Below are positions 19,891 to 35,807 of a stretch of DNA of 64,000 bases, one piece after another. Below the pieces are notes generated by a model. The model saw only the letters and a program-made list of their open reading frames with translations. It was not told the origin of the DNA and did not search any database. Both the position numbers and the translations under genes were made by a program. Source of the stretch: Candidatus Fredericiella danica (GTDB lineage: Bacteria > Chloroflexota > Anaerolineae > Caldilineales > Caldilineaceae); assembly GCA_016713335.1 (NCBI GenBank), contig JADJPH010000013.1, forward strand, positions 1-64,000. Direction: 5' to 3'. Positions within the stretch are counted from its first letter, which is position 1. Each line of letters opens with the position of its first letter.

Positions 19891-20756
19891 TCTCACAGGC
19901 AGAATTTATGGCCGCCCCTGCTGAGACAGTGGCGGCGTTTGCACCTGCCTCCATCGTGTATGCCGCCGCCGGCACGCGGCGCGCCGCCGTGTTGGCGGGT
20001 GAACCGGCGGAGGGGGATGGATACGCAGAGTGGTCGCGAGGGCAGATGATGCGGGCCTGCCGGGTGATCTTCGACCATGGCGTGCAGCATGTTTTCACAC
20101 TGCTTGCGGGGCCGGGCCAGTTCCAAGAGGTCGGCGCCTACCGGGGCCATCTGATCGACTGGATCGCTCAGGGTGTGGCTGGGGACACGGCCCTGCGGGA
20201 TTTTCAAGCACACGGCTGGAATGTGCGCTTGCTCTGTGGCGATGAGATTCCGCTGCTGAGCGACGCACGCAAGCGGCTCCGCGAGCAATCACGATCGGGT
20301 GCACCCACGCTTTGGCTGCAGGTGATCCCCGAAGCGGAAACACCGTGGCAGTGGGCGTTCACCGCAATCAAGCGTAGTGGCGCCGAGAGCCGCAGAGAAG
20401 CGGTGCGGGCGCTGTACGGTGAAGAGATCGCCCCGATCTCGCTCTTGCCTGGGTTTGGCAAACCGGTCATTTCGGCGGACCTGCTGCCGCCATTGCTGGC
20501 CGGTTCGGTGCAGTGCTACTGGTCACAACAGCCGGGTTACAGCCTGACGGCGCACCAGCTTCGTTTGGTCTTGTATGACTATGCGTTTCATCGGTCGACC
20601 TGGCGTGCAGATAAGACAGGCCGAGCGGAACAGGTGTTGGCGCATGCGGACGCATGGCGTGACGGGCCGATCCTTGGGCTTGGCCGCCGGCTTGGCCCAT
20701 TCTGGTATCCAGAGCATGGCAGGCCATTTTCGGGGTCGTCGCTGGAGGAGCAGTAA
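19887..20756 (+). CDS. Rv3378c-like (tuberculosinol synthase-type) prenyl diphosphate enzyme
   Basis: 289 residues, close to M. tuberculosis Rv3378c, which adopts a cis-prenyltransferase-like fold and converts tuberculosinyl diphosphate to tuberculosinol or 1-tuberculosinyladenosine. From memory of that protein, shared landmarks are the N-terminal GTRR (residues about 31-34), RREAVRALYGEEI followed by PGFGK and ISADLLPPLL, the SVQCYWSQQPGYSLTAHQLRLVLYDY region in pieces, and the C-terminal GLGRRLGPFWYPEH. The position before GTRR that is Asp in Rv3378c is Ala here. The ATG overlaps the cyclase stop by 4 bp and the same partner order is found in Mycobacterium, so it probably acts on the cyclase product. 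Confidence 0.75.
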   Translation: MISQAEFMAAPAETVAAFAPASIVYAAAGTRRAAVLAGEPAEGDGYAEWSRGQMMRACRVIFDHGVQHVFTLLAGPGQFQEVGAYRGHLIDWIAQGVAGDTALRDFQAHGWNVRLLCGDEIPLLSDARKRLREQSRSGAPTLWLQVIPEAETPWQWAFTAIKRSGAESRREAVRALYGEEIAPISLLPGFGKPVISADLLPPLLAGSVQCYWSQQPGYSLTAHQLRLVLYDYAFHRSTWRADKTGRAEQVLAHADAWRDGPILGLGRRLGPFWYPEHGRPFSGSSLEEQ

Positions 20757-20757
20757 G

Positions 20758-21405
20758 ATGACGCTTTCTGCTGTACTTTTTGATCGAGACGGGGTGCTCA
20801 CCCATTTTGACGCGGCAAGCGCCGCGGCAGATCTCCAGCCACTGCTACCCATTTCGCTGCCGGCGCTCGTGATGCGCTGGCAGGCCTATGGTGCGCGTCA
20901 TGGGTTTCCAGCAGACAAGGTGCAGGAGCAGCGCTTTTTCGAGGGATTTTGGTCGTCCATCGGTGACGAACTCGGCATCGATCAAAGCCAACGGGAGCGC
21001 TTGCGGGCCTTTGACTACTATCGCTACATCCGGGCCTATCCGGATGCGGCGCCGATGTTGGCCCAATTGAAGGCGGCCGGCTTTCGCATTGGTGTCCTCT
21101 CCAACTTCTCGCTTGCGAGTCTTGACACCTCACTGGCGCGGGTCGGGTTGGGCGAATGGATCGACGTGGCCGTCTCCGCAACGGTGATCGGCGCCGCAAA
21201 GCCCGCCCCGGCCGCCTACCTTGCGGCGCTCGATGCGCTTCAGGTCGCGCCGGAGGCCTGCTGTTTCTTTGATGACGAGTTGGCGAACGTTGTGGGTGCG
21301 CGCGAACTTGGCATCACCGGCTTTCTCGTGGAGCGGACGCGCGGCGAGCATGATCTGGCCACGGGGACCATCGCCGATCTGACCGGCGTGTGGGCGGCGG
21401 TGCAT

Positions 21406-21414
<9 letters not shown>
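20758..21414 (+). CDS. HAD-superfamily phosphatase in terpenoid operon
   Basis: 218 residues. The start ATG at 20758 follows a GGAGGAG site that overlaps the end of the preceding gene. Haloacid dehalogenase motifs are complete: LFDRDGVLT (nucleophile and acid Asp), LSNFS (motif II), KPAPAAY lysine (motif III) and FFDDELANVVGARELG (motif IV), with a helical cap between. It may remove phosphate from a prenyl mono- or diphosphate, as HAD domains do in some drimane-type cyclases, or act on an unrelated small phosphate. Its 3' end overlaps the convergent sensor kinase gene by 9 bp. Confidence 0.88.
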
Positions 21415-24146
<2,732 letters not shown>

Positions 24147-24364
24147 TTGCCAATACCTCAAAACGTGCGAGGGTCACTGTCTACAAAATGTTACTTCACC
24201 TAGTCTATCACATTCGTGTCTGGCGTTGCGATCTACTTCAGGTGCATCTTCAGGAACCAAGGCGCCCCCTGGCTCCCACAATTGACAAGTGCGCTTGAGC
24301 TAGCGACAATGAACGGCTGAGTATGGTTGCGCTTGTCACCGTCTAGTGCAGAAAGAGGTACTGC

Positions 24365-26272
24365 TTGTCCTTTGGCGCCGTACGCCTCCCCTTTTCAAGG
24401 CACTCATCGCTTGTTCTGCGCGTCGCCCTGCTGGCGCTGCTGTTGGTCGCGTTCGGGCTACGCGTCCTGCGTCTGGATTTCCAGGAATTGCGCGGCGATG
24501 AGGCGTTTGGTTATTTTTTCAGCCAACAGGGCTTCGGTGAAATCATCGGTGCGACGTTGGCGCTGCGTGAGCCGCACCCGGTTGCCTCCTACTTTCTTCA
24601 AAAACTTTGGATGAGCGTCGCCGGCGCCGGCGAATATGCGCTCCGCTTCCAGGGGGTTGGTTGGGGTTTGCTGGCGGTTGCGCTGATCTACCGGCTGGGG
24701 CGGCGCACGGGTTTTGGCGCCTGGGGAGCCGCGCTGGCGGCGCTGTTGCTGGCGCTCAGCCCTTATGCCATCTGGCATGCGCAAGATGCGCGCATGTATC
24801 CGATGAGCCTTGCGCTGACGCTTGCCGCCGTCTACTTTGGCCTTGAAGCACTGCAACGCCAACGTTGGCCCTGGATCACGGCGTACGTGTTGGCTGCGTG
24901 GCTTGCGCTGCACACCCACTACTACGCGCGTGTTTGTCCTGGTGGGTTTGAACGTATTTGTGATTGGCCGTGCGGTCTTCGTGGCGCGCACGCGGTCACT
25001 GCTCTTCTCCTGGTTGTTGTGGCAGGTGATCGTCGTGGCGCTGTACCTCCCGTGGCTTATGCGCGCCGGCATGATCTTGTCCGGATACGGGGGCAACGGG
25101 GATTCGCCGGGCATCAGTGATGCGATTGGTCGCGCCGCCGGTGTCTTTACAGTGGGAGAAACGCTCCCAGGCGACCAGCGCCTTTGGTTTGGCGCCGCTG
25201 CCGCCGCGCTCTTGGTTATCGGTGTCCTCCGTCTGGCGCTGGGTGGCAGCGCCGATCGCCGCAATCTGGGGCTCCTCGCCTGTTATCTTGGCGTGCCGTT
25301 GGCGGCGATCTGGTATAGCGCACAGGCCCGCCCCATCTTTAATGAGCGCTATTTGATCGTGGCGCTGCCGCCCTTCTATCTGCTGATGGTCGCAGCGTTC
25401 GAGGGCAAGAAATGGCAACCGGCCGCGCAAAAGCAGTTACGATTGCGTCGGCAACCTTGTTCGCAGTTGTTTTTGCAGGCATGGCACTCTCGCTTGTGCA
25501 CCATTACACCGATCCTGCCTACAGCAAGACGCGCGGGTGGCGAGAATTGGCGGCGGCAATGGAACGGGTCGGGGAAGGTGGATCGCCAGAGCAGGTGCGG
25601 ATCGCACAGAATTACCCTGATCCCACCCTTTGGTACTACTATCGCGGGCCGATCCAGCATCTGGTGCTCCCACCGGTGGCAAACGACGCCGCCGGCGCCC
25701 GTGCGGCGGTGGAAGCGCTCGCCAATCAGGGTGTCACGCGTGTGCTCCTCCCGATCCAGCCGGCAGGCAATTGGGACAACAATGGCCTGGGCGCCGACGC
25801 GTTGAGCGGTCGCTATGACCGGGTCGCCCAGTTGCAGGTCGGTGTGTGGCCACTGCAAGTCTATGCGGCCCCGGCGGCGCTCACCCAATTGACCACCACC
25901 TTCACCAACGGGGTAAGCCTCAACGGCGTGGCCGTGATGCCCACCGAGCTCACACCCGGCGGTGTCATTGCCGTTCACCTGGACTGGCGCGGCAATCCGG
26001 CCGGGCTGACCGGCAGTGAAAAAGTCTTTGTGCATCTGCTGGATCAGGACGGCCAATTGGTGGCGCAGGACGACCGGCCGCTGCGTTTGACGGGACCGTT
26101 GGCGGCGGGGTCGGGACTGGCCGCGTACGGTGTGCCGCTGCCGGCGGAACTGGCGAGCGGCAATTACCGTCTAGTTACCGGTCTCTACGCGCCGGATGTG
26201 GCGGGCGCGCCGCGCATTCCGGTGACCGGCGGGGCCGATTTTGTGATGTTGAGCGAGTTATCGGTGCCATGA
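24365..26272 (+). CDS. PMT/GT39-like GT-C membrane glycosyltransferase
   Basis: About 635 residues after two compensating indels (near 24930 and 25420). The first luminal loop carries LDFQELRGDEAFGYFF, whose acidic pair matches the catalytic loop of protein-mannosyltransferase-like enzymes; LREPHPVASYFLQKLW and LLLALSPYAIWHAQDARMYP follow, with about ten membrane helices. The C-terminal soluble part ends in a beta domain (GVSLNGVAVMPTELTPGG) found in exported glycan-related proteins. It probably transfers sugar from a polyprenyl-phosphate donor outside the membrane. The start is uncertain; TTG 24365 is the earliest open codon. Its stop overlaps the next gene as ATGA. Confidence 0.75.
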
Positions 26273-27501
26273 CTGGCGGTCGCAGTGCAACAATTCGATC
26301 CCCCCGGCTTCGCCTGATGCCTACGGTGTTCATGATCGTGGCGTGCGCCGCGCTCGGCGTGATTGGGCTGGGTATCTGGCAGGGTGGCGCCAACCAAACC
26401 CCAGGTCGCCCTGCGCTGTCGTTGGCGGCAAGCGCGACGAACACACCGGCTCCGGCCACGGCGACCCCGGCGCCCACCGCAACGGCACTGCCCACTGCCA
26501 CCCCGCCGCCACCGGTCACGCCGACACCGGAGCCCACGCCAACCGCGCCCGATCCACCGCAGATGCAACTTGCCGGGTTGCGCCACGAATGGCAGACCTG
26601 GAACAATTGTGGACCGGCGACACTGTCGATGCTGCTCAGCTATTACGGCAGTTCGCTTGACCAGGCGACCGCCGGTGCGGCGTTGCGGCTCTCCCCCGAC
26701 GACAAGAATGTCAGCCCCGAGGAACTTGTGGCCTATGCACAGGCGCAGGGGTATGAGGCACGGCTGTTGGTGGGCGGCGACCCCGCGCTTGCCCGCACGC
26801 TGGTGGCGCGTGGCATCCCGGTGCTGGTGGAGACCTGGCATGAGGATGAATCCGGCAAAGGGCTTGGGCATTACCGTCTGCTCACGGGCTACGATGACGC
26901 GCTTCAAAGTTGGATCGTGTATGATTCCCTGGATTACAGTGGGCTGATTTCTGCGGAACCCTACCAGGGGCTGCGGATGCCCTACGAAAAACTGGATCGC
27001 CTGTGGAAGGTGTTTAACCGCACCCTGTTGCTCGCCTATCCGAACGCGCGCGCGGGTGAGGTGGAGGCAATCCTGGCGGCGCATGGCCTGTCTGAGCAGA
27101 CCATGTGGCAGGTGGCGCAGCGGCAGGCGGAAGGGGAGATCAGCGCCGACCCGAACGATCTCTTTGCCTGGTTCAACCTGGGGAGCAGCCTCACGGCGCA
27201 GGGTGACTTCGCCGGCGCGGCAGAGGCGTTTGACCGGGCGACCGCGATTGGGCTGCCGGAGCGCATGCTCTGGTACCAGTTCAGCCCCTTTGAAGCGTAC
27301 CTGGCAGTGGGGCGGGCGCAGGAAGAGGTGGGGTTGGCCGATGCGGTGCTGGCCACGGCGGACAGCGTCGAAGAGGTGCATTACTGGCGGGGGCGCGGGC
27401 TGGCGCTGTTAGGTGACACGGCTGCGGCGCGGGCGGCTTATGAGCAGGCGCTTGTGCTCAATCCAGCGTATCTACCGGCGCAACAGGCGTTGGAAGGATG
27501 A
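26269..27501 (+). CDS. Exported C39-like cysteine peptidase with TPR repeats
   Basis: 410 residues. One N-terminal helix (LMPTVFMIVACAALGVIGLG) anchors or exports the protein; a 60-residue Ala/Thr/Pro-rich linker follows. The peptidase C39-like domain has Cys114 in WNNCGPATLSMLL, His201 in LGHYRLLTGYDD and Asp219 in VYDSLDYSG. The C-terminal 120 residues are TPR-like (DLFAWFNLGSSLTAQGDFAGA in part, AARAAYEQALVLNPAYLPA). Overlaps both flanking genes by ATGA, so expression is coupled to the glycosyltransferase and the ligase-like protein. Substrate unknown; it may process or tether a surface protein. Confidence 0.85.
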   Translation: MTGGRSATIRSPRLRLMPTVFMIVACAALGVIGLGIWQGGANQTPGRPALSLAASATNTPAPATATPAPTATALPTATPPPPVTPTPEPTPTAPDPPQMQLAGLRHEWQTWNNCGPATLSMLLSYYGSSLDQATAGAALRLSPDDKNVSPEELVAYAQAQGYEARLLVGGDPALARTLVARGIPVLVETWHEDESGKGLGHYRLLTGYDDALQSWIVYDSLDYSGLISAEPYQGLRMPYEKLDRLWKVFNRTLLLAYPNARAGEVEAILAAHGLSEQTMWQVAQRQAEGEISADPNDLFAWFNLGSSLTAQGDFAGAAEAFDRATAIGLPERMLWYQFSPFEAYLAVGRAQEEVGLADAVLATADSVEEVHYWRGRGLALLGDTAAARAAYEQALVLNPAYLPAQQALEG

Positions 27502-28970
27502 CCGGCATCGACAACGTACAACGGATCCTTTTCTCTGATAGCCGGTCGGTGAGGCGATTGACATTGGCGCTGCTGCTGCTAGCCGGCGCGGGTGTCATTG
27601 CGCTCTTTATCGGCATTGTGGGGCCGTTGCTGGCGCTGGTCGCGGCGGTAGCGCTGATTGCTGCGGTCATGATCCTGGCCGACACCCATTGGGGGTTTGT
27701 GGCGCTGGTGGCCGTCGTTTTCTTGCTGCCGTTTGCCAGCCTCCCCTTTTCGATCGGTTTTAAGCCAACCTTCCTGGATGCGGCGCTTGGCGCGCTCTTT
27801 TTCGTGTGGCTGTTCAAGCTGATCATCGGGCAACAGGATGACTTTGTGGCGTCGCCATTGGGTGTGGGCGTCGGCGCATTCATGCTGCTGGCCGTTTTTA
27901 GCTTTGCGCTGGGGCTGACGCACAGCCCGGCCAACAGCTTTTTGATGCGGCGCTTCATGGAGATCCTGATCGGCGTCTCGCTCTTCTTTGTCACGATCAA
28001 CACCGTGCGCAGCCGCGCCGAGATTGTTTGGGTGACCCGGTGGGTGATGTTGGCGGGCTGGGGTTGTGCGCTGCTTGCCATTGCGTTCTATGTTTTGCCG
28101 CAGGAGATCACCGTGTGGATCCTGGACCGGCTGGCGCGCTTCGACTATCCGGGCGGCTATGGGGCGCTGCGTTTTATCGAAGACGACCCGAACGGCGTCA
28201 TGCGGGCGATCGGCACAGCGGTGGACCCCAATGTGCTGGGCGGCATGATGATCCTGGTGGCGGCGCTGCTGCTGCCGCAATTGGCGACGAAAGAGACCGT
28301 GCTGCCGCGCTGGCTGACCTGGATCATGATGGGAACGGCAGCGCTGGCGCTTTATCTCACGTATAGCCGGTCGGCGCTGTTGGGGCTGGCCGCGGCGGTG
28401 GCGCTGCTGGCGGTGCTGAAGTATCGGAAGCTGATTCCCTATGCGTTGGTGGCGGGGGCCCTGTTGTTGCTGCTGCCGGTGACGCAGGATTACGTGGCGC
28501 GGCTGCTGGAGGGTCTGGCGGGACAGGACCAGGCGACGCTGATGCGGTTTGGCGAGTATAAGGATGCTATCATCCTGGTCAACCGGTATCCGCTCTTTGG
28601 GGTCGGTTTTACGGGTGTGCCGGATCTGGACATCTATCTGGGCGTGAGCATGTTGTATCTGATCATGGCGGAGAACATGGGGATCATTGGTCTCGCAGTT
28701 TTTATTGCCGTTATGATTGGGTTTTTCATTCTTGTTTTCTCAACCTGGCGGCGCGGGATGGCGGCTGGGCAGGAGGCGATCCTGCTTGGGTACACGGGGG
28801 CGATCCTGGGGGCGTTGGTGAGTGGGATCTTTGACCATTACTGGTTCAACATGACCTATCCGCATATGACGGTGCTATTTTGGTTGTACGTAGGGATGGC
28901 GACCGCCACAACATTGACATCGGCAGGCAAGCGTTATACGCTGCACGTAGCGAAATCGGAATCTATTTAG
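27498..28970 (+). CDS. O-antigen ligase/polymerase-like membrane protein
   Basis: 490 residues with about twelve membrane helices. The large periplasmic loop and Wzy_C-type region are recognisable from TYSRSALLGLAAAVAL, FGEYKDAIILVNRYPLFGVG and YLIMAENMGIIGLAVF. Such proteins polymerise or ligate lipid-linked oligosaccharides on the outer face of the cytoplasmic membrane. Last gene of the ATGA-linked set 24365-28970, consistent with a surface polysaccharide or glycoprotein assembly unit. lipA starts 12 bp downstream. Confidence 0.85.
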   Translation: MTGIDNVQRILFSDSRSVRRLTLALLLLAGAGVIALFIGIVGPLLALVAAVALIAAVMILADTHWGFVALVAVVFLLPFASLPFSIGFKPTFLDAALGALFFVWLFKLIIGQQDDFVASPLGVGVGAFMLLAVFSFALGLTHSPANSFLMRRFMEILIGVSLFFVTINTVRSRAEIVWVTRWVMLAGWGCALLAIAFYVLPQEITVWILDRLARFDYPGGYGALRFIEDDPNGVMRAIGTAVDPNVLGGMMILVAALLLPQLATKETVLPRWLTWIMMGTAALALYLTYSRSALLGLAAAVALLAVLKYRKLIPYALVAGALLLLLPVTQDYVARLLEGLAGQDQATLMRFGEYKDAIILVNRYPLFGVGFTGVPDLDIYLGVSMLYLIMAENMGIIGLAVFIAVMIGFFILVFSTWRRGMAAGQEAILLGYTGAILGALVSGIFDHYWFNMTYPHMTVLFWLYVGMATATTLTSAGKRYTLHVAKSESI

Positions 28971-28982
28971 AATTCAGAGCAA

Positions 28983-29955
28983 ATGCCAACATCTTCTACT
29001 CTCACCACCTCACCTATTGAAGCGCGCACGACGGAGTTTGGCACGATTACACTCGACCCGGCGCCGCCGGTCACCGGTGCAGACGGGTTGACCCGCGGGC
29101 GGCGGCCGGAATGGCTGCGCGTCAAGTCTGCCGACAGCCCGAAATATCGTGAACTCCACGGTCTGTTCCGCGGCAAGAGCCTGCATACGGTCTGTGAAGA
29201 GGCCATGTGCCCCAACCTCGGCGAGTGCTGGGGCCGCGGCACTGCCACCTTCCTGCTCATGGGCGATACCTGCACCCGCTCGTGCGGCTTTTGCAAGATC
29301 AAAACCGGCCGGCCTGGCCCGCTCGACCCGGATGAGCTGCGCCGCATCGGCGAATCAATCGCCGCGATGGAACTCTCGCATGCGGTGCTGACCAGCGTCA
29401 ACCGCGACGAGCAGCCTGACGGCGGCGCATGGGTCTTCTCTGAAAGCATCTACTGGATCCGCCAACTCAGACCCGGCTGCACGATCGAGGTGCTGATCCC
29501 TGACTTCAAGGGGGACTGGGGAGCGCTGCAAGTGGTGATGGACGCGCACCCCGAAATCCTCAATCACAATACCGAAACCGCGCCGCGGCTCTATCGCACG
29601 GTGCGCCCCCAGGCCAAGTATCTGCGGTCGTTGGAACTACTCCAGCGCCAAACAAATGGATCCCGAGGCGCTGACCAAGTCGGGCATCATGGTCGGTCTG
29701 GGTGAAACGTGGGATGAAATTCTTCAGGTGATGGACGGTCTACGCGACCACGACGTGGACATCATGACCATCGGGCAGTATCTGCAGCCCAGCCGCTTCC
29801 ACCTGCCAATTCAGCGCTACTATACGCCGGACGAATTCGACCGGCTCAAAGAGGAAGGCCAGGCGCGTGGCTTCAAATGGATGGAATGTGGCCCGTTGGT
29901 GCGGTCAAGCTATCACGCGGACGGGCAGGCGCATCTGAGTCCAAGAAAACTGTAG
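28983..29955 (+). CDS. lipA: Lipoyl synthase, one frameshift
   Basis: About 323 residues. A radical SAM enzyme that inserts two sulfurs into octanoyl groups on lipoyl domains. Both iron-sulfur clusters are visible: the auxiliary CEEAMCPNLGEC (Cys71, 76, 82) and the radical SAM CTRSCGFC (Cys97, 101, 104). VLTSVNRDEQPDGGA, NHNTETAPRLY, KSGIMVGLGET and the C-terminal RSSYHA are also typical. A missing base near 29650 (at CAAACAAATG) shifts the frame; the remainder is fully conserved, so a sequencing error is likely. It is convergent with upp, only 2 bp apart. Confidence 0.94.
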
Positions 29956-29957
29956 AC

Positions 29958-30605
29958 TCAGCCCGTCCCGAACTGCCGATCGCCCGCATCCCCAAGCCCC
30001 GGCCAGATGTAGCCGGTGGGGAATTCATCGCCGGGGCCTGTCAAGCGTTCGTCGATTGCGGCGACATGCACGGGCACATCTGGGAAGTGGCTGTGGAGCA
30101 TCGCAATGCCCTCAGGGGCAGCCACCAGCCCCACGAACTTGATGCGGGCAACGCCCCATTCCTTTAACACCTGCACCGCCGCCGTGGCGGACCCACCAGT
30201 CGCCAGCATCGGGTCCAGCACGAGCACCACGTCGACTGTGGGCGCCACCGGCAGTTTGTTGTAGTACGACACCGGTTTGAGCGTCTTCTCGTCGCGATAC
30301 AACCCCAGGTGCCAGACCTCAGCCTGTGGCAACAGTTGCCAGGCGCCCTCGACCATGCCGAGACCGGCGCGCAAAATCGGCACCAGCCCGATCTTCTCGC
30401 CGACATACGCCCCCTGCATGGTTGTGAGCGGGGTGGCAATCGTCGCCGGGTCCAACCGGAGATCTTGTGTAGCCTCGTACACCAGCATCGTCGCCAATTC
30501 GCCAATCACCTCGCGGAATTTTTTTGGCTCGGTCTGAATGCGTCGCAGCAGCGTTAATTTGTGCTGGTCCAGTGGATGCGGCGAAACATAGACGTTGGAT
30601 GGCAT
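29958..30605 (-). CDS. upp: Uracil phosphoribosyltransferase
   Basis: 215 residues from the ATG at 30605. Converts uracil and PRPP to UMP in pyrimidine salvage. The PRPP loop is LVLDPMLATGGSATAA; other family segments are VGEKIGLVPILRAGLGMVEG, LGLYRDEKTLKPVSYYNKLP and the uracil-binding C-terminus GYIWPGLGDAGDRQFGT. An upstream in-frame start at 30623 would overlap the preceding gene and is disfavoured. Lies 7 bp after the DksA-like gene, so the two are likely co-transcribed. Confidence 0.95.
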   Translation of the reverse strand: MPSNVYVSPHPLDQHKLTLLRRIQTEPKKFREVIGELATMLVYEATQDLRLDPATIATPLTTMQGAYVGEKIGLVPILRAGLGMVEGAWQLLPQAEVWHLGLYRDEKTLKPVSYYNKLPVAPTVDVVLVLDPMLATGGSATAAVQVLKEWGVARIKFVGLVAAPEGIAMLHSHFPDVPVHVAAIDERLTGPGDEFPTGYIWPGLGDAGDRQFGTG

Positions 30606-30612
30606 ACGGTGC

Positions 30613-30990
30613 TTACCACTCAATCTGGCGTTGGGGCCGGTTGCGGCGATTGAGCCGCTCGGTTTCTTGCTGGCAGGTGACGCACAGTGTGGCGTCGGGC
30701 TTCACTTCGAGCCGCTCCAGTTCAATGGCCTTCCCACACTTTCGGCACACACCATAGTCACCGCGATCCATCGACTTCAAGGCGGTGTCGATATCGGAAA
30801 GGCGGCGTTCCAAGACTGCAATCAAGGCAGCGTTCTTCTCGCGTTCGAAGACCTCCGCGTCCCCTTCGTCCGGCTCGACATCCACCTCGGCCTGTAAAAA
30901 CTCGCGCAGATGGGTGAGTTCCGACTCGACGTGTGACCTTTCGTCCAATAATTTTCCGCGTTCTAATTCCACTAATTCACTATTTGTCAT
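30613..30990 (-). CDS. DksA/TraR-type C4 zinc-finger protein
   Basis: 125 residues: a helical coiled-coil N-terminus followed by a zinc finger with Cys82, Cys85, Cys103 and Cys106 (GVCRKCGKAIELERL, TLCVTC). Resembles short DksA/YteA/TraR relatives that may bind the RNA polymerase secondary channel. The coiled-coil tip lacks an obvious DxxDxA motif of true DksA, so ppGpp-linked control is uncertain. First gene of the upp pair; an AT-richer 200 bp gap separates it from the divergent ruvB. Confidence 0.85.
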   Translation of the reverse strand: MTNSELVELERGKLLDERSHVESELTHLREFLQAEVDVEPDEGDAEVFEREKNAALIAVLERRLSDIDTALKSMDRGDYGVCRKCGKAIELERLEVKPDATLCVTCQQETERLNRRNRPQRQIEW

Positions 30991-31204
30991 GACTCTTCTC
31001 CTCCACAGGCACAGGGGTTAGGCGCTCGCGCACACGGCGCCGGATGCGTCGCCCGTGGCTGCATGTACCGTTGAAATATGGGGTGCTGCCGGCACTAAAT
31101 GTTGAAGGCTCAGGAATACCGGTTAGCAGACAGTTTATACCAGGTTTTGCCTTAAAGGTCAAGTTAAATTATCATAGAACAAATGAACCACGCTGAGAGA
31201 TCCC

Positions 31205-32281
31205 ATGGCCGATGAACGGAGCATCACGGGGCGACCGCCGGGCGAACGCAAGAGCGCACCGCCGCGCGCCATAGAAGGGGATGCTCAACCCGAGGATCGC
31301 AAGGTGGATCATGCGCTGCGTCCCCGCTCGCTGCGCGAAATGATTGGCCAGGATCGGCTGCGCGACAAGATGCAGATCCTGGTCGAGGCGGCGCGCCAGC
31401 GCGGCGACGCGCTCGATCACGTGCTCTTGTATGGTCCCCCCGGGCTTGGCAAAACCACCCTCAGCCACGTCCTGGCTTACGAAATGGGTGCTAACCTTAA
31501 AGTGACCGCCGGCCCCGCCGTTGAAAAGGCGGGCGACCTGGCCGCGATTCTAACGAATCTGCGCAAGGGGGATGTGCTCTTCATCGATGAAATCCACCGT
31601 CTTGGCCGCGCCGTCGAAGAGATTCTCTACCCGGCGATGGAAGACTTCTCCCTCAATATCGTGGTGGGCAGTGGTCCAGGCGCCCGCAATATCCAGTTGA
31701 GTTTACCCAAGTTCACCGTCGTGGGCGCAACGACGCGGCTGGCGTTGATGACCTCACCGCTCCGCGCGCGGTTCGGCGTGGTCGAGCGCTTTGATTTCTA
31801 TGACCAACTGTCGGTGCAGGAGATTGTCGTGCGCGCCGCCCGGCTCATGGAAGTGCCGATCGATCCGGAAGGGGCCGTAGCCATCGCCCGGCGTGCGCGC
31901 GGCACCCCGCGTGTATCGTTGCGTCTTCTGCGCCGCCTGCGTGACTATGCGCAGGTCCGCGCCAAAGGGCGCATCACAGAGCCGGTCGCCATTGAGGCGT
32001 TGTCACTGTTGGAAATCGACGAGTTAGGGTTGGATGATCTGGATCGCCGCGTGCTGGATGCGTTGGTCAATAAGTTTGGCGGCGGTCCGGTCGGGTTGGA
32101 CACGCTTGCCGCCAGCATCAGCGAAGAGCCGGACACCATTATGGATGTGGTGGAGCCTTATTTGCTCCAGTTGGGATTCCTCGACCGCACCCCGCGCGGC
32201 CGCGTCGCCACCCGCGCGGCCTATGCCCATCTGCATGTCAATTACCCCGACCGGCCAGAGCAGAGTGGGCTCTTCGGGTAA
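31205..32281 (+). CDS. ruvB: Holliday junction helicase motor RuvB
   Basis: 358 residues, full length. The AAA+ ATPase drives branch migration of Holliday junctions with RuvA. Walker A YGPPGLGKTT (residues 76-85), Walker B LFIDEIH (Asp128, Glu129), sensor 1 VGATTR and the arginine-rich RGTPRVSLRLLRRLRDYA are present, followed by the winged-helix domain ending in GLFG. The usual DEIHRLS reads DEIHRLG here. A roughly 25-residue Arg/Pro-rich N-terminal extension precedes the domain. The frame is intact; no ruvA or ruvC is adjacent. Confidence 0.96.
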   Translation: MADERSITGRPPGERKSAPPRAIEGDAQPEDRKVDHALRPRSLREMIGQDRLRDKMQILVEAARQRGDALDHVLLYGPPGLGKTTLSHVLAYEMGANLKVTAGPAVEKAGDLAAILTNLRKGDVLFIDEIHRLGRAVEEILYPAMEDFSLNIVVGSGPGARNIQLSLPKFTVVGATTRLALMTSPLRARFGVVERFDFYDQLSVQEIVVRAARLMEVPIDPEGAVAIARRARGTPRVSLRLLRRLRDYAQVRAKGRITEPVAIEALSLLEIDELGLDDLDRRVLDALVNKFGGGPVGLDTLAASISEEPDTIMDVVEPYLLQLGFLDRTPRGRVATRAAYAHLHVNYPDRPEQSGLFG

Positions 32282-32295
32282 AACAGGCGCGCAAC

Positions 32296-32448
32296 GATCA
32301 ACGCGGAGACGCAGAGGGGTGCGGAGAGCGCGGAGGAGGAAGGGAAGAAGAGCGGATGGCAGAGTGCGCGGTGAGGATTCCTCTACGGGGGATTTCGTCC
32401 TTCTCCCCTCCGCGCTCTCCGCGCTAACTCCGCGTCTCCGCGTTGATC
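32296..32448. repeat. Inverted repeat of the GATCAACGCGGAGACGC family between convergent genes
   Basis: A left arm beginning GATCAACGCGGAGACGCAG (32296) and a right arm ending CTCCGCGTCTCCGCGTTGATC (32448) are complementary over most of about 50 bases, with a spacer of roughly 60. Same family as 9371-9640. It lies between ruvB and ileS, which converge, so it could terminate both transcripts. Confidence 0.85.
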
Positions 32449-32488
32449 TTTCCCTCCGCCCTCTCCTGGTACGATTTATGGCTGCTGT

Positions 32489-35766
<3,278 letters not shown>

Positions 35767-35807
35767 CGTTTCCATCCTTGCTTTTCTATTTCCTATGCGG
35801 TCGTCGA

